Below are positions 8,371 through 18,970 of a stretch of DNA of 64,000 nucleotides, piece by piece. The stretch lies in contig CAMDLP010000004.1 in the NCBI GenBank assembly GCA_945901795.1, forward strand, positions 32,638 to 96,637, given 5' to 3'. The position numbers were made by a program, and so were the translations under genes. Positions within the stretch are counted from its first letter, which is position 1. The number at the start of each line of letters is the position of its first letter. This DNA comes from Akkermansia muciniphila. GTDB lineage: Bacteria; Verrucomicrobiota; Verrucomicrobiia; Verrucomicrobiales; Akkermansiaceae. The notes under the pieces are model-generated. The model saw only the letters and a program-made list of their open reading frames with translations. It was not told the origin of the DNA and searched no databases.

Positions 8371-9129
8371 CTATTTTTTAGCGACCTTGATTTCAAACAT
8401 CTGCGGCCAGTATTTGCCGGTGACGAGGAGGTGGCCGGTGGCGTGGTCGTGGGCGATGCCGTTGAGGACCTCGGCGCGGTTGGGTTTGGGGAGTTGTTTT
8501 TTCAGGCCGGCGAGGTCGAGCCAGCCGGTGACCTGGCCGTCTTCGGGCGAGATGCGCGCGATCCTGTCGGTCTGGTAGATGTTGGCGAAGATCTCGCCGG
8601 CTATCCATTCGAGCTCGTTGAGGTTTTTGAGCGGGCTTTTGCCGTCTTTGACTTCGAGGGTTTTGACGACGGTGAAATCCTTGGGGTTGATGAATTTCAG
8701 GGAGCTGCTGCCGTCGCTCATGATGAGGATTTTGCCATCGCTGGTGAGGCCCCAGCCTTCGCCCTGATAGGTGTGGCTGCGGATCGGTTTGAAGGTGTCC
8801 GGCTCGAAGACGTAGGCGGTGTTTTCCTTCCAGGTGAGCACGAACATTTCGCCGTCGAGGACGGTGAGGCCTTCGCCGAAGACGGTCTTGGCGAGCGGGC
8901 GCTTGCGGAGGATTTTTCCGCTGGCGGGCTCGATTTCGCGGAGGGTGGACTCGCCGTATTGGCCGGTGCTTTCAAACAGGCGGCCGCCGGTGAGTTGCAG
9001 GCCCTGGGTGTAGGCGGTGGGATCGTGCGGGCGGGTGGAAATGACCTGATAGCCGAGCTGCTCCGGCGCGGATTTCTGGCAGGAGGTGAGCGCCAGCACG
9101 GCGGCGGCGAGCGAGGCGAACCATTTCAT
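8371..9129 (-). CDS. Glutaminyl-peptide cyclotransferase-like lipoprotein
   Basis: A 252-residue exported lipoprotein (lipobox LTSC, Cys17) of the glutamine cyclotransferase family, a beta-propeller enzyme class forming N-terminal pyroglutamate. Family landmarks are HDPTAYTQGL near residue 35, FGEGLTVL, GEGWGLTSDG, NLNELEWI and VLNGIAHD. Its stop lies 104 bases from the SCO-like gene, and its start is 4 bases after the rsmA-nudix stop on the same strand. The protein substrate is unknown. Confidence 0.87.
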   Translation of the reverse strand: MKWFASLAAAVLALTSCQKSAPEQLGYQVISTRPHDPTAYTQGLQLTGGRLFESTGQYGESTLREIEPASGKILRKRPLAKTVFGEGLTVLDGEMFVLTWKENTAYVFEPDTFKPIRSHTYQGEGWGLTSDGKILIMSDGSSSLKFINPKDFTVVKTLEVKDGKSPLKNLNELEWIAGEIFANIYQTDRIARISPEDGQVTGWLDLAGLKKQLPKPNRAEVLNGIAHDHATGHLLVTGKYWPQMFEIKVAKK

Positions 9130-9133
9130 GAGG

Positions 9134-10468
9134 TCAGAGGGCGGTGAATTTTTTCCAGCATTCCATGAAGCCCGGCGCGAAATCCGCCGGGTGGGCGGCG
9201 ATCCACGCGGCGATTTCCGCGAGCGGGAACCACATCACAGCGTCCACCTCGGCGGCGGGGAAACGGAGGGCTCCATCGTGGCGGATCCGGTAGAGACGGA
9301 CGTGTTCCCAGCCGGTTTCGACGCCGGGGGCGATGCGGGCGATTTCCTCGGGCACGGTCTCGGTGGTGATGCCCATTTCCTCCTCCAGTTCGCGGATGGC
9401 GGCAGTTTCGTAGGACTCGCCGGAGTCGAGGTGGCCGGAAACGCTGGAGTCCCAGAGGCCGGGGCACATGTCCTTGAGGAGCGAGCGTTTTTGCAGAAGC
9501 AGGTCGCCGCGCTTGTTGAAAACGAAGACGTGGACGGCGCGGTGGGTGAGCCGTTGCGCGTGGACTTCCGCGCGGGTGGCGGTGCCGGTGACTTGGTCGT
9601 CGGTATCCACGACGTCGAAGATTTCCCCGGATTTCTGCGGCAGATCTTTCAGCGGATGCGGATCGTAAGCGCGGGTGAGATCGACCCACTGCGCCAGCGT
9701 GAGTTCCTCGCCGCGGACGGTGGCGGTGACGCCGAGTCCGGCGGTGATGTCCTCCCACTGCGGGCCTTCGGGGAGTTGTTTTTTGAGCTGCTTGCGGCGC
9801 TGGGCGAAGCCGCGGCGGATGAGTTCGTCGAAAAGGCGGTAGTCGAAAGTGGGCAGCCCGCTGGTCCGCGGGGTGAGCACGGCGACGCTTGAGTCGATTT
9901 TCGGCTGCGGGTAAAACGCCTCGGGCGGCACGGTGCGCAGGGATTTCACCTCCCAATTTGCCTGCGTGCGCAGCGAGAGGATGCCGTAGTCCTTGGTACC
10001 TGGCGCGGCGCCGAGGCGGTCGATGACTTCTTTTTGCAGCATGATCACCGCGCGCTCGAACGGGTGGGGGCGGCTGAGCAGGTTTTTGAGAATCGCGCCG
10101 CCGCAGGAGTAGGGGAGGTTGCCGAGGAATTTCAGCGGGCGGTGTTTGAAGAGCTGGCGGCCGTCGAATTTCACGCCGTCGGCGTGGTGGACTTCCACGC
10201 TCGGGTCGTCGCGGAAGCGGTGTTTCAGGGCTTCGGCGAGGCGGGCGTCGAACTCGATGAGGATCAATTTGCGGACTTTTCCGACCAGATGTTCGCTGAG
10301 CGATCCGGTGCCGGGGCCGACTTCCACTACCGCGTCGCCCGCCGTGATTTCCAGTTGCGAGACGATCCAGCGCGCCATGTTCGGGTCGATGAGGAAATTC
10401 TGCCCCAGCTGTTTGCTCGGCATTACTCCCGCGTGAATCAGCGCTTCTCGAATTTCCCGACCGGTCAT
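9134..10468 (-). CDS. rsmA: RsmA (KsgA) 16S rRNA dimethyladenosine transferase fused to Nudix domain
   Basis: Residues 1 to about 275 are RsmA, which dimethylates A1518 and A1519 of 16S rRNA. Landmarks are QLGQNFL, the SAM motif VEVGPGTGSLSEHL, the catalytic GNLPYS (116-121) and FYPQPKIDSS. Residues about 281-444 are a complete Nudix hydrolase domain of the YfcD/IDI-like kind, with the Nudix box starting at Gly345 (GHLDSGESYETAAIREL, then EEEMGI). No stop or frameshift separates the two, so one polypeptide carries both. The Nudix substrate and the reason for the fusion are unknown. The stop lies 4 bases before the cyclotransferase start. Confidence 0.92.
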   Translation of the reverse strand: MTGREIREALIHAGVMPSKQLGQNFLIDPNMARWIVSQLEITAGDAVVEVGPGTGSLSEHLVGKVRKLILIEFDARLAEALKHRFRDDPSVEVHHADGVKFDGRQLFKHRPLKFLGNLPYSCGGAILKNLLSRPHPFERAVIMLQKEVIDRLGAAPGTKDYGILSLRTQANWEVKSLRTVPPEAFYPQPKIDSSVAVLTPRTSGLPTFDYRLFDELIRRGFAQRRKQLKKQLPEGPQWEDITAGLGVTATVRGEELTLAQWVDLTRAYDPHPLKDLPQKSGEIFDVVDTDDQVTGTATRAEVHAQRLTHRAVHVFVFNKRGDLLLQKRSLLKDMCPGLWDSSVSGHLDSGESYETAAIRELEEEMGITTETVPEEIARIAPGVETGWEHVRLYRIRHDGALRFPAAEVDAVMWFPLAEIAAWIAAHPADFAPGFMECWKKFTAL

Positions 10469-10506
10469 GGCCGCCGTTTATGCCGCATCGCGGCGCGGCG
10501 CGCAAC

Positions 10507-11164
10507 TCAAACGCGTGAACGGCGGCGTCTCGAGAAAATTGCCAGGCCAGCAAGAAACACCAGTGCGGGGGCGGCCGGCTCGGGGATCAAAGTGACGCCG
10601 GCCAGCGAGGAGTTGATCGCAGTGCTCGGTTCCAACGGTGACGGAAACCGCGTCCGACGTGGAGCCGTTGAGCGTTGCGTTCTGAGTCCGGTTTTGGCCG
10701 TAGCCGGCCATGAAAAGTCCGGTGCCCGCCGTAGGAATGGACGTGGAAATATTCACCGCCGGGAGCGTCGGCACCGCGAGGTCTCCCCGATTGTAGCGGA
10801 CCAGGCGCAGGTCGCCGCCCGGCAGCAGTCCGAAGCCATCCGCCCCGTTCGGTTGGCGGTTGTAAACCAATCCGTCGATGGTGACGGTGGCTCCCTGGGT
10901 GAGGCTGCTGCTGACGTGGCGGGCCGTTAGCACCCAGACGTCCTTGGTGGCCGCGTCATAGCCCAGATAAATCCCGGATGCGTCCGAGTAGCGGATCACG
11001 TTGTCATAGGCGGGAAAGGAAATCCCATACTCGCTTTGAAACTGCGCCGCCGTCGTGTTGTTCGTCGTGTTTCCGCCGCCGCTGGCTCCCGCCACGATCA
11101 CCGCAGATGCGGGAAGAGTCAGGCTGGCGAGGATCAGGCCGATATTCTGGATATTGGTTTTCAT
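10507..11164 (-). pseudogene. Frameshifted trypsin-like PEP-CTERM protein
   Basis: The start at 11164 gives a signal peptide (MKTNIQNIGLILASLTL), then a chymotrypsin-fold N-terminal half with the His motif VLTARHV and an Asp segment GGDLRLVRYN. Near 10620-10665 the frame is lost: continuing straight gives nonsense to a stop at 10478. Moving by one base gives a textbook PEP-CTERM tail (IPEPAAPALVFLAGL, then SRRRRSRV) ending at 10507. The serine motif (GDSGG) expected between the halves is missing, so an internal deletion is likely besides the frameshift. The product is probably not functional. Confidence 0.8.
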
Positions 11165-11263
11165 GAAAACTGCAACAGTCTCGGTGGGTAGGATTTCACC
11201 CCAGATCAATCAAGCGAATTTCTCGCCATTGACGCCTGCCCCTCCATCGTTTCCCATCCGCGC

Positions 11264-13030
<1,767 letters not shown>

Positions 13031-13037
13031 TGGCAAA

Positions 13038-13098
13038 GTGTCCCGGCTGTCTCAGCCGGGAGCGGTGGCTCGGAATCCGGTTGAGACAGCCGGGACAC
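13038..13098. repeat. Inverted-repeat element of GGCTGTCTCAGCC family, copy A
   Basis: Two arms face each other: GTGTCCCGGCTGTCTCAGCC at the left and a right arm whose complement reads GTGTCCCGGCTGTCTCAACC, separated by about 17-20 bases. Each arm also contains its own small hairpin (GGCTGtctCAGCC). It starts 8 bases after the ABC exporter stop and might also act as a terminator. Related copies are at 58991 and 61132. Confidence 0.85.
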
Positions 13099-13658
13099 AT
13101 TGGGAGACTGGTCTGCATCCGTTTTTTCCTTCCCGTCCGCCCTTGGGATGTTAGTCCCCGGACAAGCAAGCAAACCGCTACAATTTCCCTCCATGCCCTC
13201 GAATTCCGCCCGGTTCATAGGTTGGCTGGTTATCCAAAAAACGTCATTCCGTGGGAGCGATCAAGATTCAATAGAAATTCCTTTTATATCCAAAATCCTT
13301 GGTGTAGTCATGCAATTGGTAATCCCCCCAAAGCCATTATCTGAAAATGTATGAACGCTACCCAATACCCAAGCGCGGGCGTGCGGTCCGTGACCGCTAA
13401 ATCCCCCAAAACCGGATTGCAAAAATCCAAAAATTCATCCGCCGATTCTTCCGGGTCGAGCGAGAACTGGATGTGCGGTTGTGATGAAAAATGGATCAAT
13501 CATTACACGGCGGAATGGCAGGCTTTCATTGCGGCGCATTCCTCGCAAAATTCCTGCACCGAAAACTTCAGCAGAGACGACGCTCTTCCCTGCGTTTGGA
13601 ATATCCCTGCGGAGTAAGTGCTTGAGTTCGGGCGGGGGGTGGTCTTTCGTGGCGGCCT
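13099..13658. other. AT-richer gap without a convincing gene
   Basis: About 560 bases, more AT-rich than the flanks in its first half. Open frames of 60-90 codons exist on both strands but none has a recognisable domain or clearly better codon use. I see no tRNA, terminator or promoter I would defend. It may be decayed or acquired DNA. Confidence 0.5.
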
Positions 13659-14003
13659 ATGAGGGAAACCGCCTGCCCGATGTGCGAGATGACCGATGTT
13701 TTGACTCACTCGGACCACTTCGAGTGCGTCACTTGTGGTCATGATTGGAAAATCGAAGCGCAGGCGGAAGATGCTGCGGCTGCGGACCGGATCGTCAAGG
13801 ACGCCTATGGCAACGTGCTCGCGGATGGCGATGTGGTGGCGATGATCAAGGACCTGAAATTGAAGGGTTCGTCGCAGGTTCTCAAGGTCGGAACCAAGTC
13901 GAAGCCGATCCGTCTGGTGGACGGTGACCATGAAATCACCTGCAGGATGGACGGCATCACCATCGGCCTGAAGGCGTGCTTCGTGAAGAAAGTCGTCGCC
14001 TGA
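13659..14003 (+). CDS. yjdM: YjdM/PhnA-family zinc-ribbon protein
   Basis: A 114-residue two-domain protein. The N-terminal zinc ribbon has CPMC at residues 6-9 and CVTC at about 24-27. The C-terminal SH3-like barrel contains VKDAYGNVLADGD and GLKACFVKKV, both typical of the PhnA/YjdM family. The name PhnA is historical; the family has no proven part in phosphonate breakdown and its function is uncertain. Its stop abuts the stop of the copper ATPase on the other strand with no gap. Confidence 0.9.
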   Translation: MRETACPMCEMTDVLTHSDHFECVTCGHDWKIEAQAEDAAAADRIVKDAYGNVLADGDVVAMIKDLKLKGSSQVLKVGTKSKPIRLVDGDHEITCRMDGITIGLKACFVKKVVA

Positions 14004-16337
14004 TCAGCTTTCTAGCAACTTTGTTTTTCGCAGGCGCAGCGCGTTGCTGATGACCGAAACGGAGCTTAGGCTCATCGCGGCACCCGCGAGGATAGGACTG
14101 AGTAGGATGCCGGAAAATGGATACAAAATGCCGGCGGCCACGGGCACGCCGAGGGTGTTGTAAATGAAGGCAAAGAACAGGTTTTGGCGGATGTTCCGCA
14201 TCATCGCGCGGCTGAGCGTGATCGCTTGGGCGATGCCGCGGAGATCGCCTTTCACCAGGGTGATGCCGGCGCTTTCCATCGCGACATCGGTGCCGGTGCC
14301 CATGGCGATTCCGACATGGGCTGCGGCGAGGGCGGGCGCGTCGTTGGTGCCATCGCCCGCCATGGCGACGATGTGGCCTTGCTCGCGGAGCTGGCGGATG
14401 CGCTCGTGTTTGTGCTGCGGTTCGACGCCGGCTTCGACGTGATCGAGGCCGAGGGATTTGGCGACGGCTTGGGCGGTGCGCTCGTTGTCGCCGGTGAGCA
14501 TGATGATTTTCAGACCGAGCGCGTGCAGCTTTGCGATCGCTTGTGGGGTGGATGCTTTGATCGGGTCGGCGATGGCGAGGATGCCCGCGGCTTTGCCATC
14601 GATGGCGGCGAAAATCACGGTGCGGCCTTGAGATTGCAGCTCCGCGGCTTTGATTTCGAGAGCTTCCAATCCGGTGACAGATTTTTGTTGGAGGAATTCA
14701 AGTTTGCCGATGACGACCTGGCGCGCGGCGAGATTGCCAATCACTCCGCCGCCGGTAACGGAGTCGAAACCGGTGACCGACTGCGGTGTGATCCCACGTT
14801 GTTTGGCTCCGTTGACGATGGCGGCGGCGAGGGGATGCTCGCTATTTTGCTCGATGGAGGCGGCGGCGAGGAGGAGGTCGTTTTCGCTGGTGCCTTCCGC
14901 GGCGACGACTTCGGTGAGGCGGGGTTTGCCCTCGGTGAGCGTGCCGGTTTTGTCCACGACGATGGTGGTGACTTTTTCCATCACCTCGATGGCTTCGGCG
15001 TTGCGGATGAGGATGCCGGCCTGCGCGCCGCGGCCGATGCCAACCATGACAGACATCGGTGTGGCGAGGCCGAGGGCGCAGGGGCAGGCGATGATGAGGA
15101 CGGCGACCGCGTTGACGATGGCGAAGGCGAGGCGTGGCTCGGGTCCGAACACCGACCATAACAGAAACGTGACCAGCGAGACGGCGAGCACCGCCGGGAC
15201 GAAATAGCCTGCGACTTGGTCCGCCAGCGCTTGGATCGGGGCGCGGCTGCGCTGGGCTTCGGCGACCATTTTCACGATGCGGGCGAGCACGGTGTCGCTG
15301 CCGACGCGGCTGGCGGTCATGATGAAACTGCCGGTCGTGTTGAGCGTGCCGCCCGTCACCGGATCGCCAACGGTTTTACTCACGGGCATCGGTTCGCCGG
15401 TGATCATGGATTCGTCCAGCGACGACTGGCCTTCGAGGATGTCGCCATCGACGGGGACTTTCTCGCCGGGGCGGACGCGGAGGTTCGCGCCGGTTTGGAC
15501 GGTTTCGAGCGGCACGTCGCGTTCGTTGCCGTCCTCGACGAGGCGCGCGGTCTTGGGCGCAAGATCGAGCAGCGCGCGGATCGCGCTGCCGGTTTTGCCG
15601 CGGGCGCGGAGTTCGAGGACCTGGCCTAGCAGGACGAGCACGACGATCACCGCGGCGGCCTCGAAATAGATGGCGACCCGGCCGTGGGTGGCGAGTGATT
15701 TGGGAAACGCGCCAGGTGCTAACATCACCGCCGCGCTGAACGTGTAGGCGGTGCCGACGCCGATGGCGATGAGCGTGAACATGTTGAAATTCCGGCTCAC
15801 GAGCGAACGCCAGCCGCGTTTGAAAAACGGCCAGCCCGCCCACATCACCACGGGCGTGGAGAGGATGAACTGGGTCCAGCGCGAGGCATCGCCGCTGAGC
15901 CGCGGATCGTGGGCGAGCGAGGGAATCACGTGCGACATCGCCAGCAGGAAAACCGGCAGGGCCAGCGCCGCGCCAATGCGGAGGCGGCGGGTCATGTCCA
16001 CGAGTTCGGGGTTTTCCTCCTCGTCGGGAGTTTCCGTGACCGACTCTAACGCCATCCCGCATTTCGGGCAGTCGCCGGGCGTGTCCTGGCGGATCTCCGG
16101 GTGCATCGGGCAGGTGTAAATGGTCTTGCCGGCGAATGTCGGGTTCCGTTCCAGCGCCATCCCGCACTTGGCGCATTCGCCGGTTTTGTCGGATTCCATG
16201 CCGGGGCACATCGGGCAGAAAAATTTGGCGTCCGCTGTGGGTGTGACCGGGGCGTGATTTCCGCCGCAGCAGGAATGAGCGGCCTTGGGCGCGGTGCCTA
16301 GGGCCACGTGCATTCCGGAAATCGGGTCTTTCGCCAT
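14004..16337 (-). CDS. copA: Copper-type heavy-metal P1B ATPase
   Basis: A 777-residue metal-exporting ATPase. Instead of HMA domains, the N-terminus has a YHS-like start (DPISGM), a Cys/His patch (HSCCGGNH) and two tandem HMBD zinc-ribbon-like motifs (FCPMCPG...ECAKCGM and YTCPMHPE...DCPKCGM). The membrane CPC motif ([11 protein letters not shown]), phosphorylation site DKTGTLT, TGE loop (ITGEPMP), HP motif (SEHPLAAAI) and hinge [10 protein letters not shown] are intact. CPC predicts Cu(I) or Ag(I). No copper regulator or chaperone is beside it. Confidence 0.93.
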   Translation of the reverse strand: MAKDPISGMHVALGTAPKAAHSCCGGNHAPVTPTADAKFFCPMCPGMESDKTGECAKCGMALERNPTFAGKTIYTCPMHPEIRQDTPGDCPKCGMALESVTETPDEEENPELVDMTRRLRIGAALALPVFLLAMSHVIPSLAHDPRLSGDASRWTQFILSTPVVMWAGWPFFKRGWRSLVSRNFNMFTLIAIGVGTAYTFSAAVMLAPGAFPKSLATHGRVAIYFEAAAVIVVLVLLGQVLELRARGKTGSAIRALLDLAPKTARLVEDGNERDVPLETVQTGANLRVRPGEKVPVDGDILEGQSSLDESMITGEPMPVSKTVGDPVTGGTLNTTGSFIMTASRVGSDTVLARIVKMVAEAQRSRAPIQALADQVAGYFVPAVLAVSLVTFLLWSVFGPEPRLAFAIVNAVAVLIIACPCALGLATPMSVMVGIGRGAQAGILIRNAEAIEVMEKVTTIVVDKTGTLTEGKPRLTEVVAAEGTSENDLLLAAASIEQNSEHPLAAAIVNGAKQRGITPQSVTGFDSVTGGGVIGNLAARQVVIGKLEFLQQKSVTGLEALEIKAAELQSQGRTVIFAAIDGKAAGILAIADPIKASTPQAIAKLHALGLKIIMLTGDNERTAQAVAKSLGLDHVEAGVEPQHKHERIRQLREQGHIVAMAGDGTNDAPALAAAHVGIAMGTGTDVAMESAGITLVKGDLRGIAQAITLSRAMMRNIRQNLFFAFIYNTLGVPVAAGILYPFSGILLSPILAGAAMSLSSVSVISNALRLRKTKLLES

Positions 16338-16385
16338 GGCGGCTTTTACTTCGGGGGCGACAAGTTCTTCAAGCGGGTAAAAAGA

Positions 16386-16419
16386 AAAAGCCGCCTTCCC
16401 GGTGGGGAAGACGGCTTTT
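16386..16419 (-). terminator. Rho-independent terminator of glnII
   Basis: On the minus strand, a hairpin of AAAAGCCGTCTTCCC / GGGAAGGCGGCTTTT type with a CACC loop and flanking T/A runs lies just after the glnII stop and before the copper ATPase start. Confidence 0.85.
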
Positions 16420-16442
16420 GAATGAATCGTGCGGGGTCTAAC

Positions 16443-17459
16443 TCAAGGAGTCGGCACCAGCGAGATGGTCTTGAGAATCCGCGAGGCGATTTGATAGGGA
16501 TCGCCTTGCGAGTTCGGACGACGGTCTTCGAGGTAGCCCTTGTAGTCGTTCTGCATGAAGCTGTGGGGCACGCGGACCGAAGCGCCGCGGTCGGCGAGAC
16601 CGTAGGTGAACTTGTCGATCGACTGGGTCTCGTGAAGGCCGGTGAGGCGGAGGTGGTTGTCCGGGCCATAGACGGCGATGTGCTCTTCGCAATGTTCGCC
16701 GAACGCTGCCATGAGTGCTTCGAAGTAAGCCTTGCCACCCTTTTCGCGGAGATAAGTGGTGGAGAAATTGGCGTGCATGCCGGAGCCGTTCCAGTCGCCC
16801 TTGACCGGTTTGCAGTGGTATTCCACGTCGATGCCGTATTTTTCGCAGAGGCGGTTGAGGATGTAGCGGGCGGTCCAGATTTCATCGGCGGCGCGCTTGG
16901 AGCCCCTGCCGAAGATTTGGAATTCCCATTGGCCTTTGGCGACCTCGGCGTTGATGCCTTCGTGGTTGATGCCGGCGTCGAGGCAGAGGTCGAGGTGCTC
17001 CTCGACGATCTGGCGGGCGATGTCACCGACGGCTTTATAGCCGGCACCGCAGTAATACGGGCCTTGCGGGGCGGGGAAGCCATCGGCAGGGAAGCCGAGC
17101 GGGCGGCCGTCCTGATAGAGGAAATATTCCTGCTCGAAGCCGAACCATGCGCCGGGATCGTCGAGGATGGTGGCGCGGCCGTTCGAAGGATGCGGGGTGA
17201 CGCCGTCGGGCATCATCACTTCGCACATCACGAGGGCACCGTTCTTGCGGGTGCTGTCCGGGAAGATGGCGACTGGCCTGAGCATGCAGTCTGAGCTGCG
17301 GCCCTCGGCTTGCTGGGTCGAGCTGCCGTCGAAGCCCCACAATGGAAGTTGTTCGAGGCTTGGAAAGCTGGCGAATTCTTTGACTTGGGTTTTGCTGCGG
17401 AGATTCGGCACGGGGGTGTAGCCGTCGAGCCAGATGTATTCCAATTTGTATTTGGCCAT
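16443..17459 (-). CDS. glnII: Glutamine synthetase type II (eukaryotic type)
   Basis: Forms glutamine from glutamate, ammonia and ATP. At 338 residues it is of the short GSII class rather than the roughly 470-residue GSI. Landmarks are LPLWGFDGSST near residue 40, the metal/ATP segment GFEQEYFLY, GINAEVAKGQWEFQ, GDWNGSGMHANFST and the Arg-containing RVPHSFM near the end. GSII lacks the adenylylation tyrosine loop of GSI. A sigma-54 promoter at 17559-17576 and a good terminator frame the gene as one transcript, so nitrogen control is expected. Confidence 0.95.
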   Translation of the reverse strand: MAKYKLEYIWLDGYTPVPNLRSKTQVKEFASFPSLEQLPLWGFDGSSTQQAEGRSSDCMLRPVAIFPDSTRKNGALVMCEVMMPDGVTPHPSNGRATILDDPGAWFGFEQEYFLYQDGRPLGFPADGFPAPQGPYYCGAGYKAVGDIARQIVEEHLDLCLDAGINHEGINAEVAKGQWEFQIFGRGSKRAADEIWTARYILNRLCEKYGIDVEYHCKPVKGDWNGSGMHANFSTTYLREKGGKAYFEALMAAFGEHCEEHIAVYGPDNHLRLTGLHETQSIDKFTYGLADRGASVRVPHSFMQNDYKGYLEDRRPNSQGDPYQIASRILKTISLVPTP

Positions 17460-17558
17460 GATGATGTTGATTTTCAGTGATTAACGGTAATTAGTTTCAA
17501 AAATCCCCGGAGATGGAGGCGTGCCTACATCCGCCAGAGACGGCTGACGCGCATGAAA

Positions 17559-17576
17559 AAGCATCATGCGTGCCAA
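17559..17576 (-). promoter_or_regulatory. Sigma-54 (RpoN) promoter of glnII
   Basis: On the minus strand the sequence TTGGCACGCATGATGCTT matches the -24/-12 consensus (TTGGCACG-N4-TTGCT) with one mismatch in the -12 box. The invariant GG and GC are separated by exactly 10 bases. It sits about 100 bases before the glnII start, a usual place for nitrogen-regulated glutamine synthetase promoters. Confidence 0.82.
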
Positions 17577-17593
17577 GCTTCAAGCCGATTTTT

Positions 17594-18433
17594 TCAGCCG
17601 TGATTTTCGCTCCCGTGAGGGGCTGCAACCGCGATGACGATGAGGCTTGTATCGTCGATTCCGGAGTTGTCGATCGCTCGTTTTAGAAGTGTTTGCGCGG
17701 TGGCTTCCGGGGCGTCGCAGCAGGTGGCGAGAGCATCGGAAATGTGGCGCTCCCAGAGTCCGTCCACGAGTCCGTCCGAGCAGACGAGGAAGCAGTCGCC
17801 GACTTCGTAGGTGATGGCCGCGAAATGGGGATTCACCTTTTCGTGGCCGCCGCCGACCACTTCGTAAAGGGCGGCCCGGCGCGGGTGGGAGCGGTATTGG
17901 ATTTCGCTGATTTCGCCGCGTTTCCACTGGCTCCAGGCGTAGGTGTGGTCGCGGCTGAGTTGTTCGAGATTGCCGCCGCGGGAGCGGTAAATGCGGGAGT
18001 CGCCGGCGTTGGCGAGGTAGAGATTTTCCGGGGTGAACCAGGCGAGGGCGAGGGTGGCGGCCATGCCGGATTTATCCGCGCTGCCGTTGCCGGTGGCGTT
18101 GATCTCGTCGTGAATCGAGCGGAGGGCGTCGGCGAGGTGGCTGAGTGAGTCAGGAAACAATCCGGAGGCGGCGGCTTTGAAGGTTTCAGGAATGATTTCG
18201 GTCATCTGTTGGAGGATGATCGAGGAGGCGATGTGGCCGGCATTGCTGCCGCCCATGCCGTCGGAAACGGCGAAGACGAGGTCATGAGTGGTGAGGGCGT
18301 GACTGCCTGTTTCCGGAAGGGGTTCCGCGCCCTTTGGACCGGAGGCGAAGGCGATCAGGGAATCGTCGTTGCGGAGCTTGCGGGAGCCGCTGTGGGTGAG
18401 GGCTGCCCAGTGGAGGATCGCGGTTTCGGTCAC
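17594..18433 (-). CDS. PP2C-family Ser/Thr protein phosphatase
   Basis: A 279-residue stand-alone PP2C (PPM) phosphatase. Metal-binding motifs are in order: RNDDS near residue 21, FAVSDGMGG near 54-62, YLANAGDSRIYR near 136, LVCSDGLVDGLW near 216 and a final DDTSLIVI. The enzyme removes phosphate from Ser/Thr using two Mn/Mg ions. It follows a very small kinase-like gene by 21 bases on the same strand, suggesting a kinase/phosphatase pair. The target is unknown. Confidence 0.93.
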   Translation of the reverse strand: MTETAILHWAALTHSGSRKLRNDDSLIAFASGPKGAEPLPETGSHALTTHDLVFAVSDGMGGSNAGHIASSIILQQMTEIIPETFKAAASGLFPDSLSHLADALRSIHDEINATGNGSADKSGMAATLALAWFTPENLYLANAGDSRIYRSRGGNLEQLSRDHTYAWSQWKRGEISEIQYRSHPRRAALYEVVGGGHEKVNPHFAAITYEVGDCFLVCSDGLVDGLWERHISDALATCCDAPEATAQTLLKRAIDNSGIDDTSLIVIAVAAPHGSENHG

Positions 18434-18454
18434 GGGTGGGTTTTTTGAAAGGGC

Positions 18455-18892
18455 TTAGGGTGCTGGCATCGGCAGGATTTCCGCGAGCTCGAAGTCGATG
18501 ATGCAGAAACAGCCGAGTTTGTCCGAGTAGGTGATGTTGCGCGGCTCGGCGTCGAGGTGGCGGATGCCGTATTCGCGCTCCAGCTTGGCGAAGAGCTGGT
18601 CGGCTTTGGTTTTGGAAATCTGGGTGGCGAGTTTCCCGCAGTTGGTCGAGACGAAGTAAAGTTCCTCCGGGTGTTCCTCGAGCAGGCGGGGGACGTACGG
18701 GCAGCCGCGCTCTTCGAGCGCTTTGAGCACGGCGATCTCGGTGGCGTAGCGCTTGTCCGCGTCGGTGCCTCGCAAGCGTTTGTGGACGTTGCCGTAAAAG
18801 TCGATCCGCACGTTTGAGCGGATGCCGTCTTTGAGAGGTTCGAAGGCCATGCGGGTGCTCTTGAACAAATCTCCGGCGACCGGTCCTGTCAC
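18455..18892 (-). CDS. Minimal protein-kinase-like protein
   Basis: Only 145 residues, yet it has kinase landmarks in order: a lysine in NVHKRLRG (VAIK-like), a glutamate in ATEIAVLKAL (helix C-like), a catalytic-loop-like HLDAEPRNITY and a metal-site-like IIDFELAE in place of DFG. Normal kinase domains have about 250 residues, so the activation segment and most of the C-lobe are missing. RIO/LPS-kinase-like small folds are the closest idea. It may be an active mini-kinase or a pseudokinase. GTG at 18892 is used; ATG at 18850 (MAFEPL) is an alternative. Confidence 0.65.
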   Translation of the reverse strand: MTGPVAGDLFKSTRMAFEPLKDGIRSNVRIDFYGNVHKRLRGTDADKRYATEIAVLKALEERGCPYVPRLLEEHPEELYFVSTNCGKLATQISKTKADQLFAKLEREYGIRHLDAEPRNITYSDKLGCFCIIDFELAEILPMPAP

Positions 18893-18970
18893 GCCTTTGT
18901 TCTGATTTTCGCAGGGAAAATTCCCGCAAATGTCCGTTGCCAGTCGGGGCCTGCAAGGTTATTCAGCGCC

